Source: SAR202 cluster bacterium (GTDB taxonomy: Bacteria; Chloroflexota; Dehalococcoidia; Lucifugimonadales; Lucifugimonadaceae). Taken from it: a stretch of 64,000 bases of DNA. Below, piece by piece: positions 19,295 to 29,279 of the stretch. The translations under genes and the position numbers were made by a program. Below the pieces are notes generated by a model, which worked only from the letters and a program-made list of their open reading frames with translations, was not told where the DNA came from and searched no databases. The stretch spans positions 1 through 64,000 of the forward strand of contig VFGU01000013.1 in NCBI GenBank assembly GCA_009392285.1. Reading direction: 5' to 3'. Position 1 is the stretch's first letter. Every line of letters begins with the position of its first letter.

Positions 19295-21187
19295 ATGAGT
19301 CGAAAACTTCTATCATTAATGCTTGCCGTATTGATGTCTCTTTCTCTTGTTATGGTTGCTTGTGGTGGAGACGATGATGCAGAAACTGCATCTTCATCAA
19401 CATCATCTTCTTCTGAGTCTAAGTCAGAAGTTAAGATTCTTGAAAAGAGCACTCAACCACCAGCGAAAAAAGAGGAATCTGCCAGTTCTAGCTCGGGTGG
19501 ACTCAAATCAGTGGACCGTGCAAAAACTTTCATAACCTTCCAAGGAGGTTCTGAAGGTCGACACACAGACCATGAATTGTGGAACCCGTATGCAATTGGT
19601 GCTAACCACCAAAGAGGTCCAAACATTATTTATGAACCTCTAGCTTTCTTCAGTGCTTTCGCTGATGAGACAATTCCTTGGTTGGCAACAAGCTGGGATT
19701 GGAACGGTGACTTCACTGAACTTACAATTAACCTCCGAAAGGGAGTTAACTGGAGTGATGGTGAAGAATTCAACGCGGATGACGTTGTATACACCCTTAA
19801 CACTTTGAAGGACTATGCAGAAGAAGTGCGATGGGGTACTGACATCGATGCAGTGATGGATACTGCTACTAAAGTAGATAGCCACACTGTAAAAGTTTCA
19901 TTAACTAGACCAGACCCAAGATTTATGTTCTTGTTAACTTACAAGTTCGATATTGGTGTTTACATGGTTCCTGAACACGTATTTAACGGTCAGGACTGGA
20001 CAACTTTCAAGGCTTTTGATGTTGATGCTGGACTTCCAGTAACAACTGGTCCTTGGAGAGTAGTCGCTGGAACACCTGAACAAAAAGTTTTTGACAGAGC
20101 TGATTCATGGTGGGGAGAAGGAAAATCTGACCTTAAAGGTTATGGTGTTCTTCCTGAAGTAGAAAGAATAATCTACTTACCTGGAACAGGTGATCAACAG
20201 ACTACTGCACAAGCTCTAATTAAGGGTGATGTGGACTATGCTGCAATGACTACACCAAAAACTATTAAAGAAACACTAGCTCAAAACTCTAAGCTTCTTA
20301 CTCACTCTGAGCAAGAATCACCATATGGATATGTTGACTGGTGGCCAGTATCACTTGCGTTTAACAACTCAGGTAAATACGGTCCTTACGATGACAAAGA
20401 TATCCGATGGGCTATGAGTTACTTACTAGACAGAAAAGAATTGTCTAAAGTGGCTTATGATGGTGCAGCAGCGCTTAACCCGTTGACTATGCCTCAATAC
20501 CCGCCTCTTCAGAAATACTTTGATGGTGTTGCTGACCTACTTGTAGGTGACAGAGACACTACATTGTTTGCTCCTGAAAAGGCTGCTGCTATCTTCACTG
20601 AAAAAGGCTGGGCGAAAAACTCAGACGGAATGTGGGAAAAAGATGGCGAGATGATTAACTGTGAAATTATTGGATTTAGCCCATGGGTTGACCTTGGTCC
20701 TCTTACTGCTGAGCAGTTGAGAAAACAAGGTATTAACGCTAGCTACATTCAACCACCTGATGCTTCATCTAGAATGGCTGAAGGTAACTTCGAGTGTCTA
20801 ATGTTTGGACACGGTGGTTCAGTAAGAGACCCTTACTTTACTATGAAGCTTTACCAGAGTTCATCTGTGAACATTCCAGGTGGTCACCAAGTTAACTTCT
20901 ACCACTGGGAGAATGCTACATGGGACGAACTTACTGATAAGATCGCTCAGACTCACCCAGATGAAACTGACACAATCATGGACTACTACCATGACGCTAT
21001 GGAAATTTGGATCGAAGAACTTCCAGACGTGCCAATTCTTGAGTTCTACCACAGAATTGTGATGAGCAGAGAGTATTGGGATGGATGGCCTGTTGACCGA
21101 GGTCCTAAGCAAGACAGTTATGTAAACGAAGCTTCTTGGCACCTTACATGGGGTCTAGTGCTTCACAAACTAACTGCTGTTCAGTAA
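19295..21187 (+). CDS. ABC transporter solute-binding lipoprotein, family 5 (oligo/dipeptide)
   Basis: Lipobox [62 protein letters not shown]; adjacent to divergent permease/ATPase genes. Confidence 0.93.
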   Translation: MSRKLLSLMLAVLMSLSLVMVACGGDDDAETASSSTSSSSESKSEVKILEKSTQPPAKKEESASSSSGGLKSVDRAKTFITFQGGSEGRHTDHELWNPYAIGANHQRGPNIIYEPLAFFSAFADETIPWLATSWDWNGDFTELTINLRKGVNWSDGEEFNADDVVYTLNTLKDYAEEVRWGTDIDAVMDTATKVDSHTVKVSLTRPDPRFMFLLTYKFDIGVYMVPEHVFNGQDWTTFKAFDVDAGLPVTTGPWRVVAGTPEQKVFDRADSWWGEGKSDLKGYGVLPEVERIIYLPGTGDQQTTAQALIKGDVDYAAMTTPKTIKETLAQNSKLLTHSEQESPYGYVDWWPVSLAFNNSGKYGPYDDKDIRWAMSYLLDRKELSKVAYDGAAALNPLTMPQYPPLQKYFDGVADLLVGDRDTTLFAPEKAAAIFTEKGWAKNSDGMWEKDGEMINCEIIGFSPWVDLGPLTAEQLRKQGINASYIQPPDASSRMAEGNFECLMFGHGGSVRDPYFTMKLYQSSSVNIPGGHQVNFYHWENATWDELTDKIAQTHPDETDTIMDYYHDAMEIWIEELPDVPILEFYHRIVMSREYWDGWPVDRGPKQDSYVNEASWHLTWGLVLHKLTAVQ

Positions 21188-21210
21188 AAATAACTAGAAA
21201 TAGTTTTTAG

Positions 21211-21240
21211 AAAGAGCCCACATTGTTGGGCTCTTTCTTT
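21211..21240 (+). terminator. Intrinsic terminator downstream of the solute-binding protein gene
   Basis: AAAGAGCCCA CATTGT TGGGCTCTTT, perfect 10-bp stem, 6-nt loop, then CTTT. Confidence 0.85.
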
Positions 21241-21296
21241 ATTTAACTCTTTGATTCGAATAAACTAACTTTCTATATATTTGTAAGGAGAAAGTT

Positions 21297-22085
21297 TTGT
21301 TAGCAGATTTATCTGGAAAAACCGCAATTATTACTGGTGGTGGTCAAGGTTTGGGTTTTGGCATATCTACTAAAATGGCTCAACAAGGGGCAAATTTAAT
21401 TATTACTGATATAGATGATAGGAATAAATCAGCAATAAGTGATCTGGCAAGTAAATACGATATTAAATACTTGTATATCGAAATGAATGTTACAGACCAA
21501 TCCCAAGTTGAAAATGGAATAAATGAAGCTTTAGAGTTTTCTGATGTAGATATATTAGTAAATAATGCTGGAGTGGCTGGTGCTCCTGGATCTACAGGGA
21601 CAGTTTGGAGAGACGAAGATTGGGATTTTACATGGGAAGTTAATGTTAAAGGATTGCACAGGGTGACAGAGGCAGTCTTACCACATATGATTGAAAAACA
21701 GTCTGGAAAAATTATTAATATCTCTTCTGTTGCAGCTAGGGCAGCAAAATACACTACTTCATACTATGCAACTACAAAAATGGCTGTAATTGCCTATACA
21801 CAGGCTTTAGCAAGAGAATTTGGCCCAAAGAATATTAATGTTAATGCTATAGCTCCTGGAAGAATACTCACAAACTTCCATAAAGAGTGGGTAGAGAACA
21901 GAAAAAAACTTGGAGACACCACAACAGATCTTTTTTCAAAAGAAGCACTAGGTCAGGTTATGCCTCTTGGTAGAGCTCAAACACCTGAAGATATTGGGGC
22001 TTTGGCAGCTTTTCTTGCTTCTGAAGATGCAAAAAATATTACAGGACAGACGATTCAGTGTGATGGTGGACAGGTTATGGCGTAG
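21297..22085 (+). CDS. Short-chain dehydrogenase/reductase (TTG start)
   Basis: TGGGQGLGFGI, NNAGVAG, SYYATTKMAV, C-terminal TGQTIQCDGGQVM; AAGGAG upstream of TTG. Confidence 0.9.
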   Translation: MLADLSGKTAIITGGGQGLGFGISTKMAQQGANLIITDIDDRNKSAISDLASKYDIKYLYIEMNVTDQSQVENGINEALEFSDVDILVNNAGVAGAPGSTGTVWRDEDWDFTWEVNVKGLHRVTEAVLPHMIEKQSGKIINISSVAARAAKYTTSYYATTKMAVIAYTQALAREFGPKNINVNAIAPGRILTNFHKEWVENRKKLGDTTTDLFSKEALGQVMPLGRAQTPEDIGALAAFLASEDAKNITGQTIQCDGGQVMA

Positions 22086-22638
22086 TAATTAGCAATGAAA
22101 GTAAATTTGAACACGTATTTCTAGATTCAAGTTCGTCTTTTCCTTCGCACATTACTATAACATTATTAAATACTACGAAATCTCCATATTTTGAAGTGTA
22201 ATTACATCCTGAATGTGGTTGACCCGGGGGTCTGCTACACCTTCTCCTATCTTTTTCTCCGTCTTCCCAAGGAACATCACCTGTTACTATGCCATTTTTA
22301 CCAGTTACCAATTTAGCGTCATCTGAACCTTTTCCTATAGCTTCCTGATGATTGGAATAAAACCTAAGTTCATAATCCATCTTTTTATATATTCCATGAA
22401 AAGCAGCGGAAAGTGGAGGGATTTCTTCAACGCTCTTGTACTCTCTGAGCGACTTAAATCCTACAGACTTAAAATCTTGTATGCTTAAATTATTTCCATT
22501 ATTAGTAATTTCAGGAAAAGCTTGTTCAATGAGATCTGCCTCTGATTGAGCATTATCAGAGGAACATGAAAAAATAAAAACAAATAATAGGATTTGGAAG
22601 ATTAGAAATAAGTTAGTTTTGGAGTGTGAATTACTCAG
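22075..22638 (-). CDS. Small lipoprotein, paralogous family (non-canonical CTG start proposed; the tracked ORF 22075-22380 is only the 3' part)
   Basis: In-frame translation upstream of 22380 gives KTNLFLIFQILLFVFIFSCSSDNAQSEADLIEQAFPEITNNGNNLSIQDFKSVGFKSLREYKSVEEIPPLSAAFHGIYKK-MDYELRFY...; no in-frame ATG/GTG/TTG before the upstream stops. Confidence 0.55.
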   Translation of the reverse strand: MSNSHSKTNLFLIFQILLFVFIFSCSSDNAQSEADLIEQAFPEITNNGNNLSIQDFKSVGFKSLREYKSVEEIPPLSAAFHGIYKKMDYELRFYSNHQEAIGKGSDDAKLVTGKNGIVTGDVPWEDGEKDRRRCSRPPGQPHSGCNYTSKYGDFVVFNNVIVMCEGKDELESRNTCSNLLSLLITTP

Positions 22639-23254
22639 TTATTACCCCTTTTAAACCATTTACAATTAAATTAATGTTTTTATGAGATTCTTCTAAGTCA
22701 GCACCTTGCCCCAAAATAATTACATTTCCAAATATTTTATAGTCAGCATATTTTGGGATAATACATGCTCCAGTATGATGCCCTCCATCACCTTGGCATT
22801 CTCTTGCCTCTTTAAGTAATTCTTGCCAATCTGCTCCTATAGGATGAACTGCTTTAGGGTCATTTGTAGTCTTCTTTCTAATTTGTGCATTTTCTCCAGT
22901 TCTTAGGTCGGCAGATTTTTCCCCCATACTTACTGCATCAGAATGAGAAGCATAGAACCTTAACTCATAGTCAATCATGTCTTTTCCTGACCAATCCTTA
23001 TATGGGACCTTCCAAAAACCCCAATATGCATTAGTCATGCCATCCATTAGTTTGTCTTCTTTTACAGACTTGCCTTTTTTATATCCTATTGCAATAAAAT
23101 CATCTAGCGAGTAGGTACTGCCACTATCTTCAATCTGTTCAAAAATAACTGCTGCACTAGACGAGTCGCTAGAAGACGAGTCTGAGCCTCCTCCGCAAGC
23201 TACTATCATCAAAGACGTAAAAATTAATAAAAATGAAATAAGTATTTTCTTCAT
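22631..23254 (-). CDS. Small lipoprotein, paralogous family
   Basis: MKKILISFLLIFTSLMIVACGGGSD lipobox; YELRFYASHSDAVSMGEKSADLRTGENA; PKYADYKIFGNVIIL. Confidence 0.85.
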   Translation of the reverse strand: MKKILISFLLIFTSLMIVACGGGSDSSSSDSSSAAVIFEQIEDSGSTYSLDDFIAIGYKKGKSVKEDKLMDGMTNAYWGFWKVPYKDWSGKDMIDYELRFYASHSDAVSMGEKSADLRTGENAQIRKKTTNDPKAVHPIGADWQELLKEARECQGDGGHHTGACIIPKYADYKIFGNVIILGQGADLEESHKNINLIVNGLKGVITE

Positions 23255-23381
23255 TAAATCGCTCCTAATACAATTATCTCTTTGTTTATTTTATTAAACT
23301 AAGTGATTCTTCATGTTAAGATATAATTTGATAGTTTATCAAAAATTCTTAACAATACCCAAAAAAGGCAAGTAAGATTTT

Positions 23382-25208
23382 ATGTTGAAAAAAAACACAT
23401 TAACACTCTTTATTACTGTTTTATGTTTAATCGCATTCGGATGCTCTTCTAGCGAGAATGAAACACCAAAAACAGAAAAACCACTTACTACTAACACTAG
23501 CCCCAAATCAGAAATCATTCCTGATAACAATGTCAAAGCTGTTCCATATGCAGTTAAAGGAAGATCGGTGGATATTGAATTTGATGGAACTCATATATGG
23601 ATTGCACACTACGAAGATTCAATAATTTCTAAAGTAGATTTGGAAGGAAAAACTATTGGGACATATGAAGTTCAAGGAGAACCAATAAAACTAACCTTTG
23701 ATGGGGAATTCATTTGGGTGGCTCATTTCACAGAGCCAATAGTAACTAAATTAAACCTAAATGGTGAAATTGTCGGGGTTCATGCTACAGGCGAATCACC
23801 TGGCGGCATATTTAGAGACGGAGAAGATATTTGGGTTGCGAATGGAATGTCTAACTACATATCTAAAATATCGAGAGATACAGGAGAGACATTAGCAGAG
23901 TACCCGGTAGGTGGAGGCGAAATGCCAGGTCCATATGCAATGGAGTTTGATGGGGAAAATTTATGGGTAGCTAATTATTTTGAAAATACGGTTGAAAGGC
24001 TTAATTTACAAGGAGAAGTTATACAAACTATTATGCCCGGATTTGATCCTGTTTCATTAGAATACGATGGGCAAAATTTATGGGTTGTACTTGTTGATGA
24101 GGATAGTGTTGCATTAATTGATAATGAAGGCGAAATAGAAAGTGTGCACCCAGTGCCCAATGGCCCAAGGCAAATATTGTTTGATGAAAAGAGTTTGTGG
24201 GTTGTAAGTTTTGATGAAAAAAAATTATCTAGACTCGACTTAAATGGAAAAGTTGAGGGAGAAATTTCACTAGATGGAGGACCTTGGGCAATGGAATTTG
24301 ATGGGGAAAATTTATGGGTTGTAGATTCTACTTCTCCCAAATTATGGAAAATAACCAACAAAGACGGTCAACTTAATGAACCAAAACCAATTAGTGAAAA
24401 ATATTATAGCCTTAATGAAATTGAATCACTTCCACATATTGTCACAACTGATCAAGGCTTTTTTTCATCCCCATACCCATCAATAATCATCGAAGACACA
24501 ATCTGGCTTTCGATAAGAGAAGAGCAAAGGATTGTCCTCATAGATGCAAACGGAGAGGAAAAGAAATCCATTAAAATTGATGGCGAACTTTCTGACATGA
24601 AATTTGACGGAAATTTTGTTTGGGTTTCTGACCCAAAGGAAAGGTCCATATCAAAATACACATCTGATGGATCTTTTGTTGCAGAATATGATGTATCTTC
24701 AAGGCCTACAAAGATTGAATTTGTTGAAAATAATATTTGGTTTATTAGCACCGAAGATGATTCTTTAAGTTGGATGACAAAATCAGGAGAAATTGGAGAA
24801 GTATATCAAATTGGGGGGTGGCCTCTTGATATATTGTACGATGGCAAATATGTCTGGACATCCAATTCTAGGGATAAAACTGTAACAAGAATCACTCTAG
24901 ATGGAGAGGAATTAAAGAAATATAGAGTTGGAGATACACCTATTCAAATTCTTTTTTCAGATTATCACGGAGAAGGTCATATATGGGTACTTAATTATGG
25001 TGATAATAGTTTAATGAAACTTACAAGATACGGGATGAGGCTTGCAGTTGTTTCACTAAGCAAAGGTTCCTCTGACCTTGCATCGTTTCAAGGCAAAATA
25101 ATTACATATAATCCAATAACAGAGGAATTTAAGGAAGTTTCTGCTGAAATTGGAGGAGAGTCTATGGAAAATAATAAATGGAGAGAACCATCAAGATTCA
25201 CAAAATAA
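23382..25208 (+). CDS. Beta-propeller (NHL/Vgb-like) lipoprotein
   Basis: Lipobox LCLIAFGCSSSE; about 12 copies of a [FY]DGxx[IVL]W[VI] motif. Confidence 0.82.
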   Translation: MLKKNTLTLFITVLCLIAFGCSSSENETPKTEKPLTTNTSPKSEIIPDNNVKAVPYAVKGRSVDIEFDGTHIWIAHYEDSIISKVDLEGKTIGTYEVQGEPIKLTFDGEFIWVAHFTEPIVTKLNLNGEIVGVHATGESPGGIFRDGEDIWVANGMSNYISKISRDTGETLAEYPVGGGEMPGPYAMEFDGENLWVANYFENTVERLNLQGEVIQTIMPGFDPVSLEYDGQNLWVVLVDEDSVALIDNEGEIESVHPVPNGPRQILFDEKSLWVVSFDEKKLSRLDLNGKVEGEISLDGGPWAMEFDGENLWVVDSTSPKLWKITNKDGQLNEPKPISEKYYSLNEIESLPHIVTTDQGFFSSPYPSIIIEDTIWLSIREEQRIVLIDANGEEKKSIKIDGELSDMKFDGNFVWVSDPKERSISKYTSDGSFVAEYDVSSRPTKIEFVENNIWFISTEDDSLSWMTKSGEIGEVYQIGGWPLDILYDGKYVWTSNSRDKTVTRITLDGEELKKYRVGDTPIQILFSDYHGEGHIWVLNYGDNSLMKLTRYGMRLAVVSLSKGSSDLASFQGKIITYNPITEEFKEVSAEIGGESMENNKWREPSRFTK

Positions 25209-25726
25209 AAATTTTGATAATCCTTATTTTGTTTGTATTTTTAACCCTAATTGGATGTTCTTCTGAAGAATCAGTAAATAATAATCAATTAGAAAAAATA
25301 GTTAACCCTACCCTAATAACATCAATCGCTGAAATATCTATCCCTAAGTTTAAGTTAGGTAAGAACTATAAAGTTGAAGATCTACCAGAAGCTATTGCTG
25401 TCTCAAGAGCAATATTTAATAAAAAAGATATAGAAATAAGAGAATATAAAACTCATGAGGATGCTATACAATTTGGAGAAAAATTTGCATCAAGCGTTTC
25501 TGGAAAAGACGCTATAGTAAGTGGAGACAATGTGATGTGGAAAGAAGGGGCTAAAGACAGAAGAAAATGTGTGCCAAGAGCAGGGAATTCTGAAGCTGGA
25601 TGCGACCAAACTCCTAGATTTGGAGGATATATAATTTTAGGAAATCTAATTATTTTATGTGAAGGCCTTAGCGATCAAGAGTCTTTGGAATTATGTCATT
25701 CATTTAAAAACTCATTAATTCAATAA
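25178..25726 (+). CDS. Small lipoprotein, paralogous family
   Basis: LFVFLTLIGCSSEES lipobox; KDRRKCVPRAGNSEAGCDQTPRFGGYIILGNLIILCEG matches the 22075 paralog. Confidence 0.82.
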   Translation: MERTIKIHKIKILIILILFVFLTLIGCSSEESVNNNQLEKIVNPTLITSIAEISIPKFKLGKNYKVEDLPEAIAVSRAIFNKKDIEIREYKTHEDAIQFGEKFASSVSGKDAIVSGDNVMWKEGAKDRRKCVPRAGNSEAGCDQTPRFGGYIILGNLIILCEGLSDQESLELCHSFKNSLIQ

Positions 25727-25727
25727 C

Positions 25728-26525
25728 TTATTCTCCCTGGTCACCTGTATCCCAATTCCCCCAAGCCATCATTCCTCCATCAACAACTAAATATTCTCCT
25801 GTAATAAATGAAGCTTTATCGCTACACAAGAATGATGCTGCATGACCAATCTCTTCCGGTTGACCAATTCTCCCAATTGGATGGGCCTCCCCCATTGTCT
25901 TGAAACCTTCTTCAATATCTCCTGCCATAGAGTTCCTTAGCAAAGGAGTATTAAATGCCCCGGGACAAATAGCCATAACTCTTATTTGCTCTTTTGCATA
26001 GTCAAGAGACATGTTTCTAGTAAGAGACAATACTCCTCCTTTACTAGCCGCATAAGCAGGAACTCCTCTCATAGACTGAAGACCTTGCACGCTAGCAATA
26101 TGAATTATTGCCCCCTTGCCATTCTTTCTCATATGTGGAATTGCATATTTAGACATTAAGTAATAACTCTTTAAGTTAACATTTAGTATTGCATCCCATA
26201 TATCTTCAGGAGTTTCCTCAACATTTTTATAGGAAGCAGGAGGCTGAATACCCACATTATTAATAAGAATATCTACTCCACCAAAAGCACTAACGCACTC
26301 ATTTACAACTTTTTCAGGGACATCCGATTTTTCAAAATTGGCCTTTACAAATATCGCCGAACCACCATTTTTGTTTATAGTTTCTGCTGCCTCTTGTCCG
26401 TGCTCATCTGAAATATCAGCTATACATACTTTTGCTCCTTCTGAAGATAGAACATCGACCACTCCCCTTCCTATGCCTTGAGCCCCTCCGGTTACTATTG
26501 CTACTTTATTGTCATGAGTACCCAT
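25728..26525 (-). CDS. Short-chain dehydrogenase/reductase
   Basis: VTGGAQGIGRGVVDVL, NNVGIQPP, AYAASKGGVLSLTRNMSLDYA, TGEYLVVDGGM. Confidence 0.9.
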   Translation of the reverse strand: MGTHDNKVAIVTGGAQGIGRGVVDVLSSEGAKVCIADISDEHGQEAAETINKNGGSAIFVKANFEKSDVPEKVVNECVSAFGGVDILINNVGIQPPASYKNVEETPEDIWDAILNVNLKSYYLMSKYAIPHMRKNGKGAIIHIASVQGLQSMRGVPAYAASKGGVLSLTRNMSLDYAKEQIRVMAICPGAFNTPLLRNSMAGDIEEGFKTMGEAHPIGRIGQPEEIGHAASFLCSDKASFITGEYLVVDGGMMAWGNWDTGDQGE

Positions 26526-26618
26526 AAATTACCCCTTTATAATTTTTTTCAAAGTATACACGATATAAATATATCCTGATAATATGATAAAACATATCTA
26601 ATTAAGTTAAGGAGTGTC

Positions 26619-27527
26619 ATGGAATATCACATTGAAAAATTAGCATCTCCAGGTGCAATTGTAGGCGAAGGTCCTGTATGGAATCCCGAAGAAAATAAAC
26701 TTTACTGGACAGATATACAAGGTGGCAAACTATTTAAGTATGACCCAGAGACTGGGGCAAATGATGTAATTCATGATGGAGTAGAGGTAGGAGGATACAG
26801 ATTCAATGAAGGGGGAGGTCTGGTTTTAGGAACATGGGAAGGCGTGATGTTATGGCATTCTGATGACGATTACAAATGGATTCAAAATGGAAATTTCGAA
26901 GGAAAGGATACTGCGATCAAGATAAATGATGCGACTTCAGGTCCTGATGGGAGTTTTTACTGTGGCACCGATGCTTCAGACTGGCAAAGTGACATCCTTT
27001 TTAGAGTTAATACTGACACATCTATAGATATATTAGATGAGGGGATAACTTTATGTAATGGGATGGGGTTCTCTCCTGATGAAACCAAATTCTACAATAC
27101 TGACACCCTTGCAAAAACTATATATCAATGGGACTACAACACCAGTACAAAGGCTCTGTCCAATAAAAAGGTATTAGTAAAAATTGATGATGATTCTGAA
27201 GGAATCACCGACGGAATGACTGTTGACTCTGAAGGATTTATTTGGTCAGCAATATGGTGGGGCTCAAAAGTTATGCGATTTGATCCTGATGGAAAATTAG
27301 AAAGAGAAATTTATTTTCCTGCATCTCAAACTTCATGCCCTATGTTTGGAGGAAAAGATTTAAATGAACTTTATGTTAGTAGTGCAGCATGGGGATCAGG
27401 AAGCACCCCAGAAGAAGCAACCGGCATTGAACCAAAAGGATATGACTTTAGTTCATACAGGGGCGGAGATTTATTTAGAGTTAAATTAGATATTCAAGGT
27501 AAGCCAGAATATAAGACTAAATTCTAA
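26619..27527 (+). CDS. SMP-30/gluconolactonase family protein
   Basis: VGEGPVWNPEENKLYWTDIQGGKLFKYDP, INDATSGPDGSFYCGT, LCNGMGFSPDETKFYNTDTLAKTIYQWDY. Confidence 0.9.
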   Translation: MEYHIEKLASPGAIVGEGPVWNPEENKLYWTDIQGGKLFKYDPETGANDVIHDGVEVGGYRFNEGGGLVLGTWEGVMLWHSDDDYKWIQNGNFEGKDTAIKINDATSGPDGSFYCGTDASDWQSDILFRVNTDTSIDILDEGITLCNGMGFSPDETKFYNTDTLAKTIYQWDYNTSTKALSNKKVLVKIDDDSEGITDGMTVDSEGFIWSAIWWGSKVMRFDPDGKLEREIYFPASQTSCPMFGGKDLNELYVSSAAWGSGSTPEEATGIEPKGYDFSSYRGGDLFRVKLDIQGKPEYKTKF

Positions 27528-28181
27528 TTAAAATACTCTGTATTTAAGGTAGGCTTCTTGAGGATCAACTCCTGAAAGTATATCTTTTCTGAGAGCGCTT
27601 TCGGTATTTATGTAGTCTTCCGTTTCAGAAATTACCTCGGAAGCAATTTCTTTAGGAATAACTACTACTCCGTCTATATCTCCTAATACATAATCTCCGG
27701 AGTTTATTATTAAATCGCCTATTTTAATTGGTTCGCCTAAAGATGTGATTTTCCATCTGCATACTACATCAGAAGGAGTAAAGTATTTACAAAAAACAGG
27801 AAAACCTAGATTAAGGATAAAGTCTACATCTCTGCACCCACCATCAACTATGTATCCTTTAACTCCCCTGTACTTTAATGTTTCCGCTGATAATTCCCCC
27901 ATATGAGCAATTGTTCCATCGTTAGGCTGGCACATTATCACTGACCCGGAAGGCGCTTTGCTAAGCATTTCTGTCCAACTAAGCATTGTTGTGTCTTTAT
28001 CTAAAGTCTCATCGATTTCTCCACTACAAGTCCATATTTCTCCCGCTAATTTTTTAGATGGATCAATAGACTTAATTTCATGAGGAAGGATAGAATTCTT
28101 ATTACCTCTTTCTCTAAGAACATCATAAACTGCCCCTGTATAACATTTTTCTAATCTCTGTACTAAATTATTTTTTTGCAT
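27528..28181 (-). CDS. RraA-like protein (hydroxy-oxoglutarate aldolase-type)
   Basis: GTIAHMGELSAETLKYRGVKGYIVDGGCRDVDFI, GDYVLGDIDGVVVIPKEIA. Confidence 0.82.
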   Translation of the reverse strand: MQKNNLVQRLEKCYTGAVYDVLRERGNKNSILPHEIKSIDPSKKLAGEIWTCSGEIDETLDKDTTMLSWTEMLSKAPSGSVIMCQPNDGTIAHMGELSAETLKYRGVKGYIVDGGCRDVDFILNLGFPVFCKYFTPSDVVCRWKITSLGEPIKIGDLIINSGDYVLGDIDGVVVIPKEIASEVISETEDYINTESALRKDILSGVDPQEAYLKYRVF

Positions 28182-29199
28182 TTCTTTTTACCGAATCAAT
28201 TGTTGCTTGAATATAACCGTTAGCAAAGGCTCTTCCTCTGTGCCCCCATGTTGTATCATTAACACCTACTGGAACATGATCGTCTACAAATACACCCTCA
28301 AACCCAACATCATGGTATATTTCCATAGCTTTAAGCATATCCACATATCCTGTATTTATAAATTCTTCATGAAATTTAGGAACTTGAGCTGACACATTTC
28401 TGAAATGCACATATAAAATCTTATCTCTTTCTCCAAAGTATCTGATCATTTCATAAATATCTTCATTCATTTCAGAAAAAGTGCCTTGGCAAAATTCAAT
28501 TGCATTGCTATCAGATGGATAGATTTCTATTAATCTTTTATAGGCTTCAAAACTTCTAAATAACATTGCAGCCCCTCCTAATTTAGGTACTGGAGGATCG
28601 CATGGATGAATTCCTAGCCTAATCCCCTCTTCTTCAGCAATAGGAGTTATTATTTTTATCCAATATTCAAGGTTTTCCCACATCTCATCATCTTCATATA
28701 TTCTCCCGTGAGCTAAAGAAGGCTTCTCATCAACTATTGCTCCATTTTCTAGTCCCTCTTCAACAATCTTGTAGTCAAATGCAGTTGCCTTAGCTCCACC
28801 TCTTATAGGCATTTCTCTTTCCGTTCTCCAAACCCTTGAAGGCATCCAATTGTAACCAAATATAGAGACTCCTGCCCTAGCAATATTTCTAATGGTATAA
28901 ATCATATTTTCAATTTGCTCATCTCTCTTAGGGCCTCCGAGCATGACATGATCATAAAATCTAGTAGGAACATTCTCAAATGCTTCAATTTTGCATCCAT
29001 AACTTTCTACTTTCTCTTTTAATGACAATATGTCCTTTAGCTCCCACTTTTCTTCTCCTAGTATGGCTCCTTCAACATATGACTGTATTATCAGGTCTGT
29101 AGCTCCAAATTGAGCAGCAAATTGCAATGTTTCGTCTACTATTGACTGAGGCTTTTCATAATTCACTGGATCAACTCCCATATTAAATCCGGGTCTCAT
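28168..29199 (-). CDS. Mannonate dehydratase-like TIM-barrel enzyme (UxuA family)
   Basis: IRNIARAGVSIFGYNWMPSRVWRT, GIRLGIHPCDPPVPKLGGAAMLF, FCQGTFSEMNEDIYEMIRYFG, HFRNVSAQVPKFHEEFINTGYVDM. Confidence 0.82.
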   Translation of the reverse strand: MRPGFNMGVDPVNYEKPQSIVDETLQFAAQFGATDLIIQSYVEGAILGEEKWELKDILSLKEKVESYGCKIEAFENVPTRFYDHVMLGGPKRDEQIENMIYTIRNIARAGVSIFGYNWMPSRVWRTEREMPIRGGAKATAFDYKIVEEGLENGAIVDEKPSLAHGRIYEDDEMWENLEYWIKIITPIAEEEGIRLGIHPCDPPVPKLGGAAMLFRSFEAYKRLIEIYPSDSNAIEFCQGTFSEMNEDIYEMIRYFGERDKILYVHFRNVSAQVPKFHEEFINTGYVDMLKAMEIYHDVGFEGVFVDDHVPVGVNDTTWGHRGRAFANGYIQATIDSVKRNAKK

Positions 29200-29279
29200 A
29201 ATATTTCCTTTCGCTATCTATTTGATAATAGGTAATCTATACATTAATATAATTTCAAATTATAGTCAGGTGTAAAATC

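Noticed and set aside
21380-21754. 124-aa antisense ORF inside the SDR gene
   Set aside because: Fully antisense to a convincing SDR with conserved motifs
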